This document shows positions 35,543 to 49,200 of a stretch of 64,000 bases of DNA, one piece after another. Within the stretch, counting starts at the first letter, position 1. Every line of letters begins with the position of its first letter. The notes beneath the pieces were generated by a model that did no database searches, had not been told where the DNA came from, and saw only the letters and a program-made list of their open reading frames with translations. The DNA comes from Cerioporus squamosus (Eukaryota; Basidiomycota; Agaricomycetes; Polyporales; Polyporaceae), in the NCBI GenBank assembly GCA_022592435.1, contig JABYQS010000094.1:62001-126000 (forward strand), in the 5' to 3' direction. The translations under genes were made by a program, and so were the position numbers.

Positions 35543-37555
35543 TTACACCGTAATCTTCTCCTTCTCGCTCCCGCCATCCGACGGATCTCCCTCCAGGTAG
35601 CCATCGCCGTCGATCCTCTCGTTGAACGTCCCGTACACATCCTCGTCGTCGACTTCCCGAGTCCCACGGGAGGGAACACCTTGCTGAGCAGTACGTGCAC
35701 CGAGGCGCTCACCGCGAAGCCCATCGGCCACGCCAGATCGTAGCAGCGCGTCCAGCCCTCGGATATCCCGATTGGACTTGGAGAAACGGCGTTGATGAAA
35801 CCCGCTATGGTGTGACATGGAGTCAAAATCGGCAAAAATGGTCACAGAGGCAAATGCATCCGGGGCTTACGCATGAGAGGCCAGACGCCGAATGTCCACG
35901 CGACGACTGCTCGGAAGTTGATGCCATACGTGAAGTAGTAGATTGACTCTGGCGTCGGCATGTATAGGTGCGTAAGTCGGAGTCTGCTTCGTCGAACGAA
36001 CAAGTAGTCGGAGATCATGACTCCCTACCAACGTAGTCCCATCAGCTAACTGATCACGATGGACGATGAGAAGGAAGACGAACCGTTAAAGGGCCAAGGA
36101 AGACTGCGAACGAACTCATCACGGTCAAGAATACGCTCGTGCCGGTGAGCAGCTTCCACGGGCATATCGCGATCCCAAGGGCCGCCGTAACAAAGGCACC
36201 TCTAAAGTTTCGAGTTGGGAATGATTCCGCTAGAGATCGGACAACGTACCTCTTGATATTGATGTACTTGGGTAGCAAGCCCGACATATCGATGCCGCCG
36301 GAAATCGCATTCCCGGGAATGTTGATTCCAAACTGCGAGATGACGAAGGCGCAGCCGGCGAAGAAGCACGCCGCGCGTGCCCCGGGGCCACCCCGAGCCT
36401 GAATGACGGATAAGAGGTCATATGGTGCCCACAGCAACCCCTCGTCTGGGTAGAATCCAGCCGCGCAGCTTGTGACGATGACGCCGACAAAGGCGACGAC
36501 GACAGTGCTGAGGGGAACAATGATGAGTTGACTGACAATCTGCGCACTCGGGTATGCCGCGAAGCGCGTGTAGTCGCTCTGGTTGAGAATACCTGCGCTT
36601 GTGGTCCCGACGGTCGAGCTGACGCCGTACGCCATTGCCCAGCCGAGCATGGATCCCCCGGAAAGAGGCTTGACTCCACTGAGTTCGCTGGGGTGGGTGA
36701 GTAGCGGGCCACCGCCGCCTTCTTTGGCTAGGGCCCAGATGAAGATGGCGAACACTGCGACCGTCATGATGATGCTGCCGTAGAGGAACGGCCTCCGGAA
36801 GTGCTCGGGGGGAACGAGGAAAAGCGGGAACGAGATGAACGCGAAGATCAGGATGCCGATCAGGTCGTTCAACCTGAACGAGACGTGTCTCAGTTACATG
36901 TACCAGCTGGAAAGTAAAAGTTACCCACTCTATTCCAGCGTTCGCCGGCAATGTATTGTGGAGGGTGTAGAAGCTGGGCCAAATTGCACCGATAACGACT
37001 CTGACCTGCGTGGCCAGCATGAGCTATGGTTCTGCCCTACATAAGATGTCATGCTTACGCTCTTTCCTCCGCTAAAGGAGTGTTAACACAAGTTAGTAGG
37101 TACATCATCTCACGAAAAGCGACTGAAAACCCACAAGACGAGTTGCACCCCATACCACACGACAGACAGGAGGATGCGCATCAGGAGGGGGAAGAAACTC
37201 CCGTACACGCCCCATACGAAGCGGTTATACACCGGGAATCCGACGTGCCATTCAGCGCCCACGAAGCCGTTCGCAACGACCGCGCAACCGACGATGAGCT
37301 GCCCGATAATGACCGATATCATCGCTGCCAGACATTGAGCCCCAAACCTAGAAGGCTGGACGCAGTCGTCCAGCCGCTGATGTTAAATCCGGTCAGCAGC
37401 CAGAAGCCGACGAACGACCACGCGCCCCATGTGCGGCGGGAGGGTGGAAGAGGAACGATGTCGCGGTTGATCCACGAACTCGCTTGCCCTTCGTACGCGT
37501 TCTTTTGCTGGACCTCGAGTCTTCTCAGCAGGTTTTGCAGGAAGACGGACTTCAT
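35543..37555 (-). CDS. NCS1 Fur-type nucleobase/allantoin permease, copy A, two frame breaks
   Basis: Plasma-membrane cation symporter of the uracil/uridine/allantoin permease group, about 550 residues. Exons: 37555-37135, a 13-nt micro-exon 37071-37059, 37005-36929, 36873-36250, 36201-36084, 36024-35871 and 35804-35543. Family landmarks: WINRDIVPLPPSRRTWGAW, the FGGKS motif from the micro-exon, VIGAIWPSFYTLHNTLP, GILNQSDYTRFA, ISQFGINIPGNAISGG, CPWKLLTGTSVFL, and YYFTYGINFRAVVAW. Comparison with copy B shows a missing base at about 37326 (CGCTGCC against CGCTTGCC), which breaks exon 1 after GLGLNVWQ. Another near 35655 (CTTCCC against CTTGCCC) moves the C-terminus out of frame after PPVGLG. 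With both restored by comparison, the ends match copy B. Either sequence errors or a young pseudogene. Confidence 0.8.
37059..37071 (-). other. 13-nt micro-exon of permease copy A
   Basis: CGGAGGAAAGAGC flanked by TTTAG and GTAAG. With two bases from exon 1 it encodes the conserved FGGKS; without it the family GG motif would be missing. It is identical in copy B. Confidence 0.8.
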
Positions 37556-38041
37556 GATGGCGGTCGCCAAAGACGTGAGCCTCGAGAAGACACCTATATA
37601 TCACGAGGCATACGGAGATAAGAAGGCACTGTGACGCCAAACCTGAGGATGCGAGATAACGGTACGCACCGGTCAGTCGGAGGCCGTGGAACAATGAAGA
37701 GGCGCTTCTAACCTAGACTAAGTAGCATGTGGACTGAATTCGGATCAGGAACTCCTGGTACAACGACTCCGGAAACCCCGTGTGAGTCCGTGACCTTGTC
37801 CTGTAATGAGCTATCGCGTCTGTCAAATGGCAAACAACGAGGCGGTCCGCGTACTCGGAGGTATTGCAGCGCCCGTGGCGAACAAGGAGTGTATTCCGGG
37901 CCGCTGGGTAGCAACATGGGAGGGACATGCACTCGGTATCACTACATCAGGAGGGAAGTCAGGTATAGTGCCAGAGGACCGAAGTGTGGAGAAAATGTAC
38001 GAACTCGAGACAACTTGATCGTCTGTCGGTATGCTGCGGAG
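37556..38041. other. Spacer between the two permease genes
   Basis: 486 nt. It holds the copy A promoter, with TATATAGG (minus strand) at about 37594-37601, some 40 nt from the ATG. The same CTATATAGGTG element precedes copy B. Confidence 0.5.
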
Positions 38042-40112
38042 TTAAACCTGGACAGTAGCGACAGCTCCTATGATATGACGGCTGCGTCGTAGACACCTTT
38101 TATAAACTCTTGAGACGGGAACCTTCTCCTTCTCGCTCCCTCCATCCAACGACGTTTCCTCTACTTGACTGTCGTCCTCAATCTTCTCGTTAAAGGTTCC
38201 ATACACGTCCTCGTCGTCGACTTGCCCAAGTCCAACGGGAGGAAATGCCTTGCTGAGCAATACATGAACCGATGCGCTCAGTACGAAGCCCAACAGCCAT
38301 GCAAGGTCGTAGCAATGCGTCCAGCCCTCTGATACGCCGATGGGCTTTGGGGAAACAGCGCTGATGAAGCCCGCTGCATAAACACATGGAGTCAGATAGC
38401 GGTCGCAGGAGCAATAGCATTCGGGGCTTACGCATGAGAGGCCAGACCCCGAATATCCACGCGACGACTGCTCGGAAGTTAATGCCATACGTGAAGTAGT
38501 AGATGCATGCTGGCTTCGGCATGTACAGATGCGTTAGGCGAAGTCTGCTCTGTCGAATGAGCAAGTAGTCGGAGGTCATAACTCCCTGACAACAAACTAT
38601 CAGCTTCGATTCCCGGATAAGAGCTCACGATAAATGGCAGACGAACCGTTAGAGGGCCAAGGAAGACTGAGAACGAACTCAGGATGGTCAGGAAAACGCT
38701 CGTGCCAGTAAGCAACTTCCATGGACAGATCGCGAGCCCGAGCACCGCCGTCAGAAAGGCGCCTCTGAGGCAACGAGTTAACAATAAGTATCTCCCCAAG
38801 ATCTTGGACGACGTACCTCCTGATGTTAATGTATGTAGGCAGCAAGCCAGACAGATCGATGCCACCAGCTATCGCATTCCCGGGGATGTTGATGCCAAAC
38901 TGCGAGATGACGAACGCGCAGCCCGCGAAAAAGCACGCCGCGCGTGCCCCGGGGCCACCTCGAGCCTGAATGACAGGCAGGAGGTCGTACGGCGTCCAGA
39001 GGAGCCCATCATTTGGGTAGAACCCGGCTGCGCAGCTTGTGACGATGACGCCAACGAGCGAGATAATCACAGTACTGAGAGGTACCATGAGGAGCTGGCT
39101 GATAATTTGCGCACGCGGGTATGCCGCAAAACGCGTGAAGTCGCTCTGGCCAAGGATGCCTCCGCTTGTGCTCCCGATGGTCGAGCTGACGCCGTACGCC
39201 ATGGCCCAACCGAGTTTGGATCCTCCGGACAGAGGCTCAACTCCGCTGAGTTCGCTGGGATGATTGAGCAGCGGTCCGCAACCGCCTTCTTTGGCTAGGG
39301 CCCATACAAAGATGGAGAAAACTGCGACGATCATGACGATGCTACCGCAGAAGAACGGCTTCCGGAAGTGTTCTGGCGGGATGAATAAAAGTGGGAACGA
39401 GATGAGTGCAAAGATCAGGATGCCGATGAGGTCATTCAACCTAGAAGTGACGGTGTCTTAGTGCGAGATGGAACATGAGAGGCGAAGATACCGACCCTAT
39501 TCCAGCGTTCTCCGGGAGTGTGTTATGGAGGGTGTAGAAGCTGGGCCAGATCGCACCAATGACAACCTTAACCTGGACGAACAACATGAGTATTATGCCT
39601 GGGATGAACAACATGTCATTCTTACGCTCTTTCCTCCGCTACAAGGGTGTTAGTCAGGGCGTCGTCTCACAAGACCAGTTGAAGACTCACAATACAAGTT
39701 GCACTCCATACCATACGACAGACAGGAGGATGCGTATGAGCAGAGGGAAGAAATTCCCGAACACGCCCCATACGAAGCGGTTATACATCGGGAATCCGAC
39801 GTGCCATTCAGCCCCCACGAAGCCGTTCGCAACGACCGCGCAACCGACGATGAGCTGCCCGATGATGACCGATATCATCGCTTGCCAGACATTGAGTCCT
39901 AGACCGAGGAGGCTGGACGCAGCTGTCCATCCGCTAATGTTGAACCCTATCAACAGCCAGAAACCGACGTAAGACCAAGCACCCCATGTGCGGCGGGAGG
40001 GTGGAAGAGGAACGATGTCGCGGTTGATCCACGCATTCGCCTGCCCTTCGTACGTGTTCCTCTGTTGGACCTGGAGTCTTCTCAGCATGTTTCGCGCGAA
40101 TGTGGACTCCAT
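38042..40112 (-). CDS. NCS1 Fur-type nucleobase/allantoin permease, copy B
   Basis: Paralogue of copy A and apparently intact. Exons: 40112-39691, micro-exon 39638-39626, 39572-39496, 39440-38817, 38764-38647, 38585-38432 and 38373-38042. The start is the MESTFARN methionine, aligned with copy A; an upstream in-frame ATG also exists at 40154. Landmarks: WINRDIVPLPPSRRTWGAW, AMISVIIGQLIVGCAVVANG, VIGAIWPSFYTLHNTLP, GILGQSDFTRFA, ISQFGINIPGNAIAGG, CPWKLLTGTSVFL, and YYFTYGINFRAVVAWIFG. It has about 12 membrane segments. Its C-terminus extends beyond EKEKVPV by some 27 residues relative to copy A. The substrate may be uracil, uridine, or allantoin and cannot be decided from the sequence. Confidence 0.9.
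39626..39638 (-). other. 13-nt micro-exon of permease copy B
   Basis: Same 13 bases as in copy A, between introns 39690-39639 and 39625-39573. Joining gives VQLVFGGKSVKVVIGAIW, which fits the Fur family around its GG motif. Confidence 0.8.
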
Positions 40113-40154
40113 GGCGGTCGGTAGCGACTCATGAGTTACGCCTGGAGATCGCAC

Positions 40155-40162
40155 CTATATAG
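40155..40162 (-). promoter_or_regulatory. TATA box of permease copy B
   Basis: CTATATAG on the minus strand, in a CTATATAGGTG context, 43 nt from ATG 40112. The same context and spacing occur before copy A, supporting function. Confidence 0.55.
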
Positions 40163-40579
40163 TACGAGACATGCTGGAGATAAGAGGGCATGGACCGGAG
40201 GCGAGATAGCGCTGCATGCCACTCCGGGACCCATGGAGGAGCTTCTTCTAGGACTAACACGCATATGATCAGCTTCTGAAGGTCAATCGGATCCGGCACT
40301 CCACTTACAACATAACCGCAACCTCCGCGACCCGGTCCTACACTGCGCTCCGCCGACTCGGATCCGGACTCGGACTCGGGTGTAACGAACATCCTGGTCT
40401 ACAAGACTTTGGAAAAACCTGGATATGTGCCAGAGCAAGTTCGAACAGATATAAAATAGGAAGAACGACAGTTGTAGTTGAAGAACGTTGAGGACCTAGC
40501 GTCGAGGTGGCATCATTGAGTCGGAGAATCCCGTCTAAACAAGACCTAGCTAGACTCCTTGCCATGGTAAATTGGACAG

Positions 40580-40651
40580 TCCGATATGGTGTAGTGGCTA
40601 ACATTATCGCCTCTCACGCGATAGCCCGGGGTTCGATTCCCCGTGTCGGAA
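40580..40651 (+). tRNA. tRNA-Glu (anticodon CTC)
   Basis: 72-nt intronless cloverleaf. The acceptor stem TCCGATA pairs with TGTCGGA (one T-G pair). D-arm GTGTAGTGGCTAAC carries the A box. The anticodon loop CTCTCAC gives anticodon CTC, decoding GAG. The T arm is CCGGGGTTCGATTCCCCG-like, with the B box GGTTCGATTCC. It lies in the spacer between permease copy B and questin-oxidase-like copy 2, on the opposite strand to both. Confidence 0.95.
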
Positions 40652-40762
40652 CATCTTTTGCTTTTGCCCTTCAACAGCTTTTGCTCACCGAAGAATGCTT
40701 CGATGGAATATGACGAGATGTGCTCTCGCTTACGCTACAACGCAGGAGTACTTTACAGAGTT

Positions 40763-42569
40763 TCAGTCATGATAGAATGCATCAAAGTCCCACTCCCCCT
40801 CCTTTTCGCCCTCGCGCATCCACCCCAGTCTGTCCATACTCAGGCCAGCAACGCGCACGAACAGCGACCCGTCGATCTTCTCCGCCCCCTCGAGCTCCAC
40901 ACCGAGCTCCTTGAAGTGCCCCGAAGGAGTCGTCCCGTACAGCGAGGCGAAGTGCGCGAGCGCACGCTGCAGCTTGCACAGGTGGTCGTCCGGATGCATG
41001 ACGGTGCTCTGCACGAGCGCAAGCCACGCGTTCGCATTCGGGTTCTCCGGGTTGAGCGTGCCGTCGGCCGGCTTTGTAGACGAGCTAGAAGGCGGCGCGG
41101 GACTCGGGGTCACCGAGTCAAAGAACTCAGCAATCGGGAGAGGGGGGCGGCCGCGCGCGACGTAGAGCGCGAGCGTGTTGAGGAGGTAGGTGCGAAGGAG
41201 GATGCTGATCGAGATGGGAGAGAGGTAGGCGACGAGGGATGGCAAGAAGAGCACCGATGTCACGAGGTGGACGCTGAACGCGGGTGTCAGCAGCGTGACT
41301 CCGGACGCGGCGACTGAGTTGACCAAGGACTTACAAGAAGAAATCACCGTTGAACTTGCCCGTCTTCGAGTGCTTGCGGCCACCCCAGCCAGCGACGCCG
41401 TAGATGATGACGTTCGTCCAGAAGAGCTCCTCGATCTTGCTCTCGACCTCCTGCGCGTTCGTGCCGTCCACCGTCCACTCGTCCATCAACTTCACGAGCG
41501 CGTCACCACGAAGATGCAACACGCGCTCGAGGGAGGTGTCCTCCTCGCTGCCGTCTGGCGGCGGGAGTGCGATCGTCTTGTACGAGTAGTAGTCGTCCTT
41601 GAGGATCCGCGAGACCAGGGACAGTGCGTGCACACGTGTGGAGGTCCGCGCTGGACTGGGTTGGACAACGCGGTGGAGCTGATCGAGGACGAGCGATGGG
41701 AAAAGTGACGTGACACGAGAGACCGCCGCGTTAGCTGCGTCGGAAGCGGCTGCGGTGGCATACCGCATGATGGATGGTGGCGTCAGGGCAGGCGCAAGCA
41801 CACGGTGCACTGCGGTCTGAGCGAGTCCTAGAGAGCGCACTTAGCGACGTAAATACCACTGGTGGAAGGCTAGGCGAACCTTCTGCGAACATGCCCAGGA
41901 GGCCGAACTCTGCCCCATACCCAGTATGGATGAGTGGGTGAAGGAGGCCAGAGAGAAGACGGTTGACCATTTGCATTGGTGGTTGACCGGGTTTGGGTGG
42001 CTCGATGTTCGCCTTCGGTGAGAAGATGTACTCCTCAATGGTCGCGGACGCGCCTTTCTCCAACAAGACATCGGTGAAGAATCGAAGGTATGCCTCGTAG
42101 TAGCTGACGTGTATCAAACGCCAATATCAAGTAGTCGGAAGCAGTGAACGGGAAACGAGATCACTTACTCCTCGTCGCCGAGATGCTCATGAAAGTTCTC
42201 ATGAGTTATGGCTTGTGGAGACTTGAATGCATCGCGCTGTGTCTTGACCTGTTTCTCATACGCTGCCTTGATCAGCGGGCCATTCGCTCCCAGCTGGTAG
42301 ATGGCGAGCAGTTGGTGAGACGCATGGCTAAAGAGAGGCACAGGATGAGCACGAATTCTGTGGAAGACGTAGACAGGAACCAACTTGTGGAATCGGTTGT
42401 AGTTGAAGAAGATATGCCACTTGACATGGTTATCCTTCAACGTCTTCTGCAACGCCGCGACAGAGTCAGGGGTAATCCCGGGAAAGCGTGCCGGGGCTTG
42501 TGGTGAGGGTGCCGGAGATGGCAGAGGGAAAAGTGTGTTTAGTGTTTCGTCTTTCACTCGCTGCGCCAT
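40763..42569 (-). CDS. Questin-oxidase-like protein (DUF4243), copy 2
   Basis: Five exons: 42569-42385, 42327-42169, 42103-41880, 41827-41335 and 41273-40763, about 523 residues. Splice positions match copy 1 one for one. Family blocks: VKWHIFFNYNRFHNHASHQL, AIYQLGANGPLIKAAYE, EHLGDEDYYEAYLRFF, then HPLIHTGYGAEFGLLGMF and VARGRPPLPIAEFFDSV, with HPDDHLCKLQRALAHFASLY near the C-terminus. The start chosen is MAQRVKDE, which aligns with the copy 1 start; an in-frame ATG 23 codons upstream would add a basic, mitochondrial-presequence-like MLRSPRALHLLARPPPRSI. Function in the fungus is unknown. Confidence 0.85.
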
Positions 42570-43101
42570 TGCGTAATGCCTGATAGATCGTGGGGGTGGA
42601 CGGGCAAGAAGATGGAGAGCTCTGGGAGAACGCAGCATGGTTTATGTATGGAGATAACCTAGGTTCAGTGACGTCAATTGCAGGCAGGTGAGCGGCCACC
42701 TGAGCGAACGTACGCGTTAACGTCTTGAAGTACCTGTGAAGAGAACGAAGAAGGCAGTGCGGACTGAATCACTATTGAGTATTGCTGGAAACACACGCAC
42801 GCTCATACAGTACACTGATGTACAAAGAAGTGCTTGCAAGCAAAGATGCTCCTCTAGAGGAGTGCATTATTCATCTCGACGACGCGGGAGTGGAGCATGT
42901 CCATGCTACTCGCGCTGGCCAATCATGGTCTCGACATATCAAGGATGCTGTGCTTCAGAATTCTCTCCTTCTGCTAGTGGCCGCAGTAAGTGCGGGAGGA
43001 CTTCAATTCGTCACATGAACCCTATCGCTTCAGGTATATGATGATACAATGCGCATCCAACGCGCTATACTTATACTACCCTGCACCTCACGAACGTCGC
43101 G
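42570..43101. other. Spacer between questin-oxidase-like copy 2 and MET17
   Basis: About 530 nt with a CRE palindrome at 42669-42676. A 79-codon plus-strand ORF at 42782-43018 shows no family sequence and is not supported. Confidence 0.45.
42669..42676. promoter_or_regulatory. CRE palindrome upstream of questin-oxidase-like copy 2
   Basis: Exact TGACGTCA, 100 nt from the likely start at 42569. bZIP factors of the ATF/CREB type bind such sites in fungi. The promoter-proximal position makes it a better candidate than the copy at 30373. Confidence 0.4.
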
Positions 43102-45096
<1,995 letters not shown>

Positions 45097-45184
45097 GCTG
45101 ATGAAGTCAGTCGAAGTGCGCGATGGGAGGAGGGACAAGCTGGAGGTTCACGCCCGTTGTGTCTGCTGGACAGTGATCGCGATA

Positions 45185-45192
45185 CTTATATA
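45185..45192 (-). promoter_or_regulatory. TATA box of MET17
   Basis: TATATAAG on the minus strand, about 90 nt before ATG 45096. It is a strong match in position and sequence. Confidence 0.5.
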
Positions 45193-45774
45193 CTCGGCGG
45201 GAGAGGGCCCGCGGGGCACTAGCCAGCACGTCATGCGTGCTGTCTTGGAAATCACGCAATCCTCACCCATAAGGTTGCGCAATATCAAACTTCACGACAG
45301 CTCGAGTGACTCTGGTGGCGATCTAGTGGCGACCTGGCGAAGTCGATGCGAGGAAATGCAAAGTAGCCAATCAACACAAGTGAAGACACTGTATCCGCCA
45401 CCGGCTAGGCAGCACCACTGATACCGGTCTCAGTCTCAGCACAGTCAACCCCTCACTGATATTACCAGTCTCAGTACGGTCTCAGCTGGCTGCTGACGGA
45501 GTCCACATGAAAGATGCACGTAAACAGAGTCAGGGACGGTAAATGGTGCTGCTGCGTGGAACATGTCAAGATAACCCTCACGGTAACCGTGAAACGAAGA
45601 GAGCAGATTTGTGGCATTCGCCGTTCGATATCGCCGCCGAGCAAAGGCACCCAGAAATGAACCCGTCCATCGATGTCAACTCAGGATGGCGGTCTCAACA
45701 GCCCAGTGATCGTGTGGACCGAATATGTTCGCGACGAAACGTACGGTCGGAGGGCCCACCAAAGCCGGGACTTG

Positions 45775-45965
45775 ACCCAGTCGAATTTGCCTGCGGTCCA
45801 GCATAGTGAGCGCTGCGGTGAGACGCAGATACGCGTGCACAAAAAATACGTACCGCTGTCTACAAAGCGATGATTCAACGTCGCCCTCGTCAGCAACGAA
45901 TGCATGGGAAGAGACGTCATGCCACTCACTTCGCCATAGGTCTTTGGAGGTAGGACCTGAACTTG
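45775..45965 (-). pseudogene. Decayed fragment resembling MET17, introns retained
   Basis: On the minus strand, GTAGACAGCGGTAC is followed after about 70 nt by a CAG acceptor and GGCAAATTCGACTGGGTCAA. This mirrors the MET17 exon junction encoding [11 protein letters not shown], including its donor and acceptor. About 60 nt upstream, a sequence like the SYLYGG mini-exon (TCCTACCTC...TATGG) appears in the same order. The intervening exons are missing or scrambled. Retained intron borders point to DNA-level duplication rather than retroposition. It is small, so the call is tentative. Confidence 0.5.
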
Positions 45966-46284
45966 AATGAGCCAGTCAGCCCGTATACCATTGCAGAAGA
46001 GAATCGACTCACCTGAATACCATGTTCACGCCCGCCTGCTAGACACGGCGGCCGCGACTCCCTCAGTGGAACAGGTCTTCAGGGATTGAGATGGCAGAAG
46101 GTATCAATTGAAGCAACGAAGTAAGTTAATGGACACGCAGAACGTATTACCGGCTCGCTCATCCAGTAGCTACGAGATGGGACGGGAACCTCGACCGAAT
46201 AAGAAACCGCAGAAAGAGAACGAAGAGCAGCGATACCTATGATGCCTAGCGGCGGCCCCGTAGCCGGCCGGACGGCCGCCCTGG

Positions 46285-49200
46285 TCACGACTTGGCTGCC
46301 TTCGGGTTCGCCTTCAGCTGGTCGAGCACCTTCTTCGCGATCCTCTCCTGGCCTTGACTCAAGCTCGGGAACGTGATCGGCAGCTCATACTTCGTCTTGT
46401 CTATCACGACCCACACCTTGTGCTTCGGCTCGGCGCCGGCGTTACCCTTGATGATCTCATGGCACCACTCCGGCTGGGGTTTCTTGTGCGTGTTGCAGTA
46501 GTCTGCGTCGTCCGAGGCGGCCATGTCAACATACGCGTCCGAATGGGCCAACCATGGGCCGTGGGTGTGAAGACGCACCATACAGCTCAGCGACGTGCGT
46601 CGTTGCCACGGACCGCAGAGCGACCTTCCCGCCCTTCGACGTGGCATCCGCGGGCTTGGAAGAGCTCGCTGAAGACGCTGGAGGAACAGGTGTCGACGAC
46701 TTGGACTTCTGGCCTTTCGAGCCATGCTTGCTTGACGTTACACCCAGTGCGGGAGGCAGAGGCGGCGCAGCAATCGCAGGCGGGGGCGGAGGGGGCGCGC
46801 TGATAGTCGGAGGTGGCGGGGGTGGTGGAATGGTAGGCGGCGGTGGAGGTGGGACTTGAGGCACGGGAGGCTGCGCTCGCTGTGGCCCAAAGGGCGAATT
46901 GTACGCCGCGAAGGCGGCGGGCGGGCCAGGGACTGGCGGGCTACTAGCAGGCGGAGCGGGACTCCCAGCGAAGTATGGCGGAACTGGTGAAACCGCGGGC
47001 GGAGGAGGTACTGGAGTGGGAGCAGGGCGAGGGACGCGCGATGCTGGCGTTGCAGCGGGCGTAGGATAGAACCCAGGTCGAGCAGGTTGTGACGGGACCG
47101 GCGGGAACGACTGATACCCTGGGATCTGACCATGGCTGGGAGCTTGAGTAGGAGCAAAGCCGGCGACATACGGGTACTGCTGCTGATACTGCGGCATAGG
47201 GGGCATGCCGGCTACAGGCAGCTGGGGCTGGGGCTGGGGAGGAACGAACGAGTTGTACGGAACGCCACCTGGAGCCGGCTGAGGCGCACCGAAGGGCATA
47301 TGCGATGGGCTTGCCTGAGCCGGGTATGGACCCTGAACCTGAGGGCCGTGCGGAGCCGCACCGAAGAACCCTGCCTGAGGTCGGGGACCAGCGGCGACAG
47401 CACCATTGGCCGGAAACGCGAACGGAGGGGACGGATTGCGAGGAATGGGAGGCACCGGCTGCGCAGGAGAGAAGGATGGAGCAGCATTGAAGGGCTGAGC
47501 ATGCTGCTTCTGTTGCTTATAAGGGCGCGGGGGTCCGCCGACGTTCCTAGGTCCAGGCTGAAATGGGGCTGGAGCGCCGCCAAATTGGCCGGGACCAGGT
47601 CCGTACGGTTTCTTCGTGAAGGGCTTCTTCTGCTGCCCGTTCCATCCAGGCTTATTACCATTCTGAAACCCTCCCCCGTTCTGAAAGTTTCCACCGTTCT
47701 GATAGCCACCCCCGTTCCCAAACTGACCCTGTGGGCCATAACCGCCGCCTTGGACTGGAGGTCCCGAGAAATTACCTGGTGGGCCCTGTTGAAAGCCGTT
47801 CGGGTTGCTAACCCGCTGCTTCTTATTTGGCCAGTTACCTCCGCCACCACCAATGAACCCATTGTTGTAGCCACCCTTATTAGACCAATCACCACCGGCG
47901 CCGTTACTACCGCCAGAATCCCAGTTCTTTCGCTTCTTATTCGCGTTGAAGAACTGGGAGTCCGGACGGGTGTAGTTGGCAACGTATCCTAGTGGTGGCG
48001 GCTTGCCGAAGAAGCGGAGAAACTCGATGACGCCCTGTTCGACGGCGTGAAGCACGACAGCGAGCTTCGCGTCGTTGCGGTTCCGATACTCAGCGGGCAC
48101 AGTGTACTTCCGCACCCGCTCAGCATTCGCGTTCGCGGCGAGTTCGACGGTTAGAGTAGCACCACAAGCTGCACATCGGTTACGCTCAGCCAACAACGGT
48201 CTCGCAGGGGAGAGGAAAGAGGAGACTGACCGTCGAGGTCCATGTCATATTCGAAGACGGGTTGCACCCCTGGTCCGTGCGCTGTGCGGTACTCCGCCAT
48301 CAACAATGGTAGCAGGACCTCACCGACATGCTTCCGCGTAGCTGGCGCAAGCTTGTCTTCCACAGCCTTGCCCACACTACGGATGTACGCGCCAACACCC
48401 TGAGACATAGCAAGTAGACACACCGCGGACTTTGCTTCTGCACGTTTGGGGAACCGTGCATCAACGAGGTAGGACTTGACTTCGCCCGGGCGCTCGAGGC
48501 GCAGCAGGCAACCGTGGACTACGTCGAACGTAAGTCAATGCGCAGAGCGTGATAAGTGGGAAGCACCGACGGCCTAGTTGTGGATTCACAGTCCAGATGA
48601 AGTTGGGAACAAGCTTGCTTCCCCTCGCCGCCTGGATTGTCGTATTCAGCCATGCGGGCCCGTTTATGTCGGCGGCAGTCTTCCCCGCAACTGGCTCAGG
48701 GAACGGCTGCGGTAGCGAGTCAAAGTACTGTTGCAGAGTAGTGGAGGAGGGCGGTTCTGTCTCGTCGGGAGGCTGGTCGGCCGCCGTAGCCTGCCATGTC
48801 TTGATGTAGTCGATAACACCGTCGGCGATGGCGGCGTCAGCACAAGCCTTCCTGGCTTCCCCAGGACTGTTGTAAACAGTGTTCACGGAGTACACCCGGG
48901 AATTGTTGGACCCGACACTTATCGTAGTGCACATCCGAACGCTTCGTGTTCGTGAGTGATTAGTGGCGGTAAAGGTGGCATGATATCGATAGACGCACTC
49001 CGTCCAAACTTCGGCTCGTTGATATGCAACCAGAATGGTTTGATCTTCCCTCCAGACCACTCTAGACAGCACTGTTCTATAGCCTTGACTGACTCGTCCA
49101 TGTCCAAGGGCGTGTTCGAAGCTTCCGCGACCGGTGTAGATGCGGAATGTGTTGGGGTCGTGCTGGACTCGCCGGACAGTATGAAGTCAAGAGCGCCACT

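Larger units (their letters stand above)
45097..46284. other. Spacer with decayed gene fragments upstream of MET17
   Basis: 1.2 kb. Contains the MET17 promoter, an imperfect CAGTCTCAG-like repeat around 45425-45490, and the MET17-like relic at 45775-45965. A short in-frame string TPSVEQVFRD at 46049-46078 faintly recalls the end of hAT transposases, but is too short to name. Confidence 0.4.

Noticed and set aside
37006..37058. In-frame TAG before LMLATQV in permease copy A as evidence of a nonsense mutation
   Set aside because: With the micro-exon model this TAG lies inside an intron, so it is not a lesion.
46040..46085. hAT transposase remnant (TPSVEQVFRD)
   Set aside because: Only about ten residues resemble the family end; no terminal repeats or further domain.
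47132..47992. Plus-strand ORF opposite the low-complexity region
   Set aside because: Shadow of Gly/Pro-rich codons of the minus-strand gene; Arg/Leu-rich with no domain.
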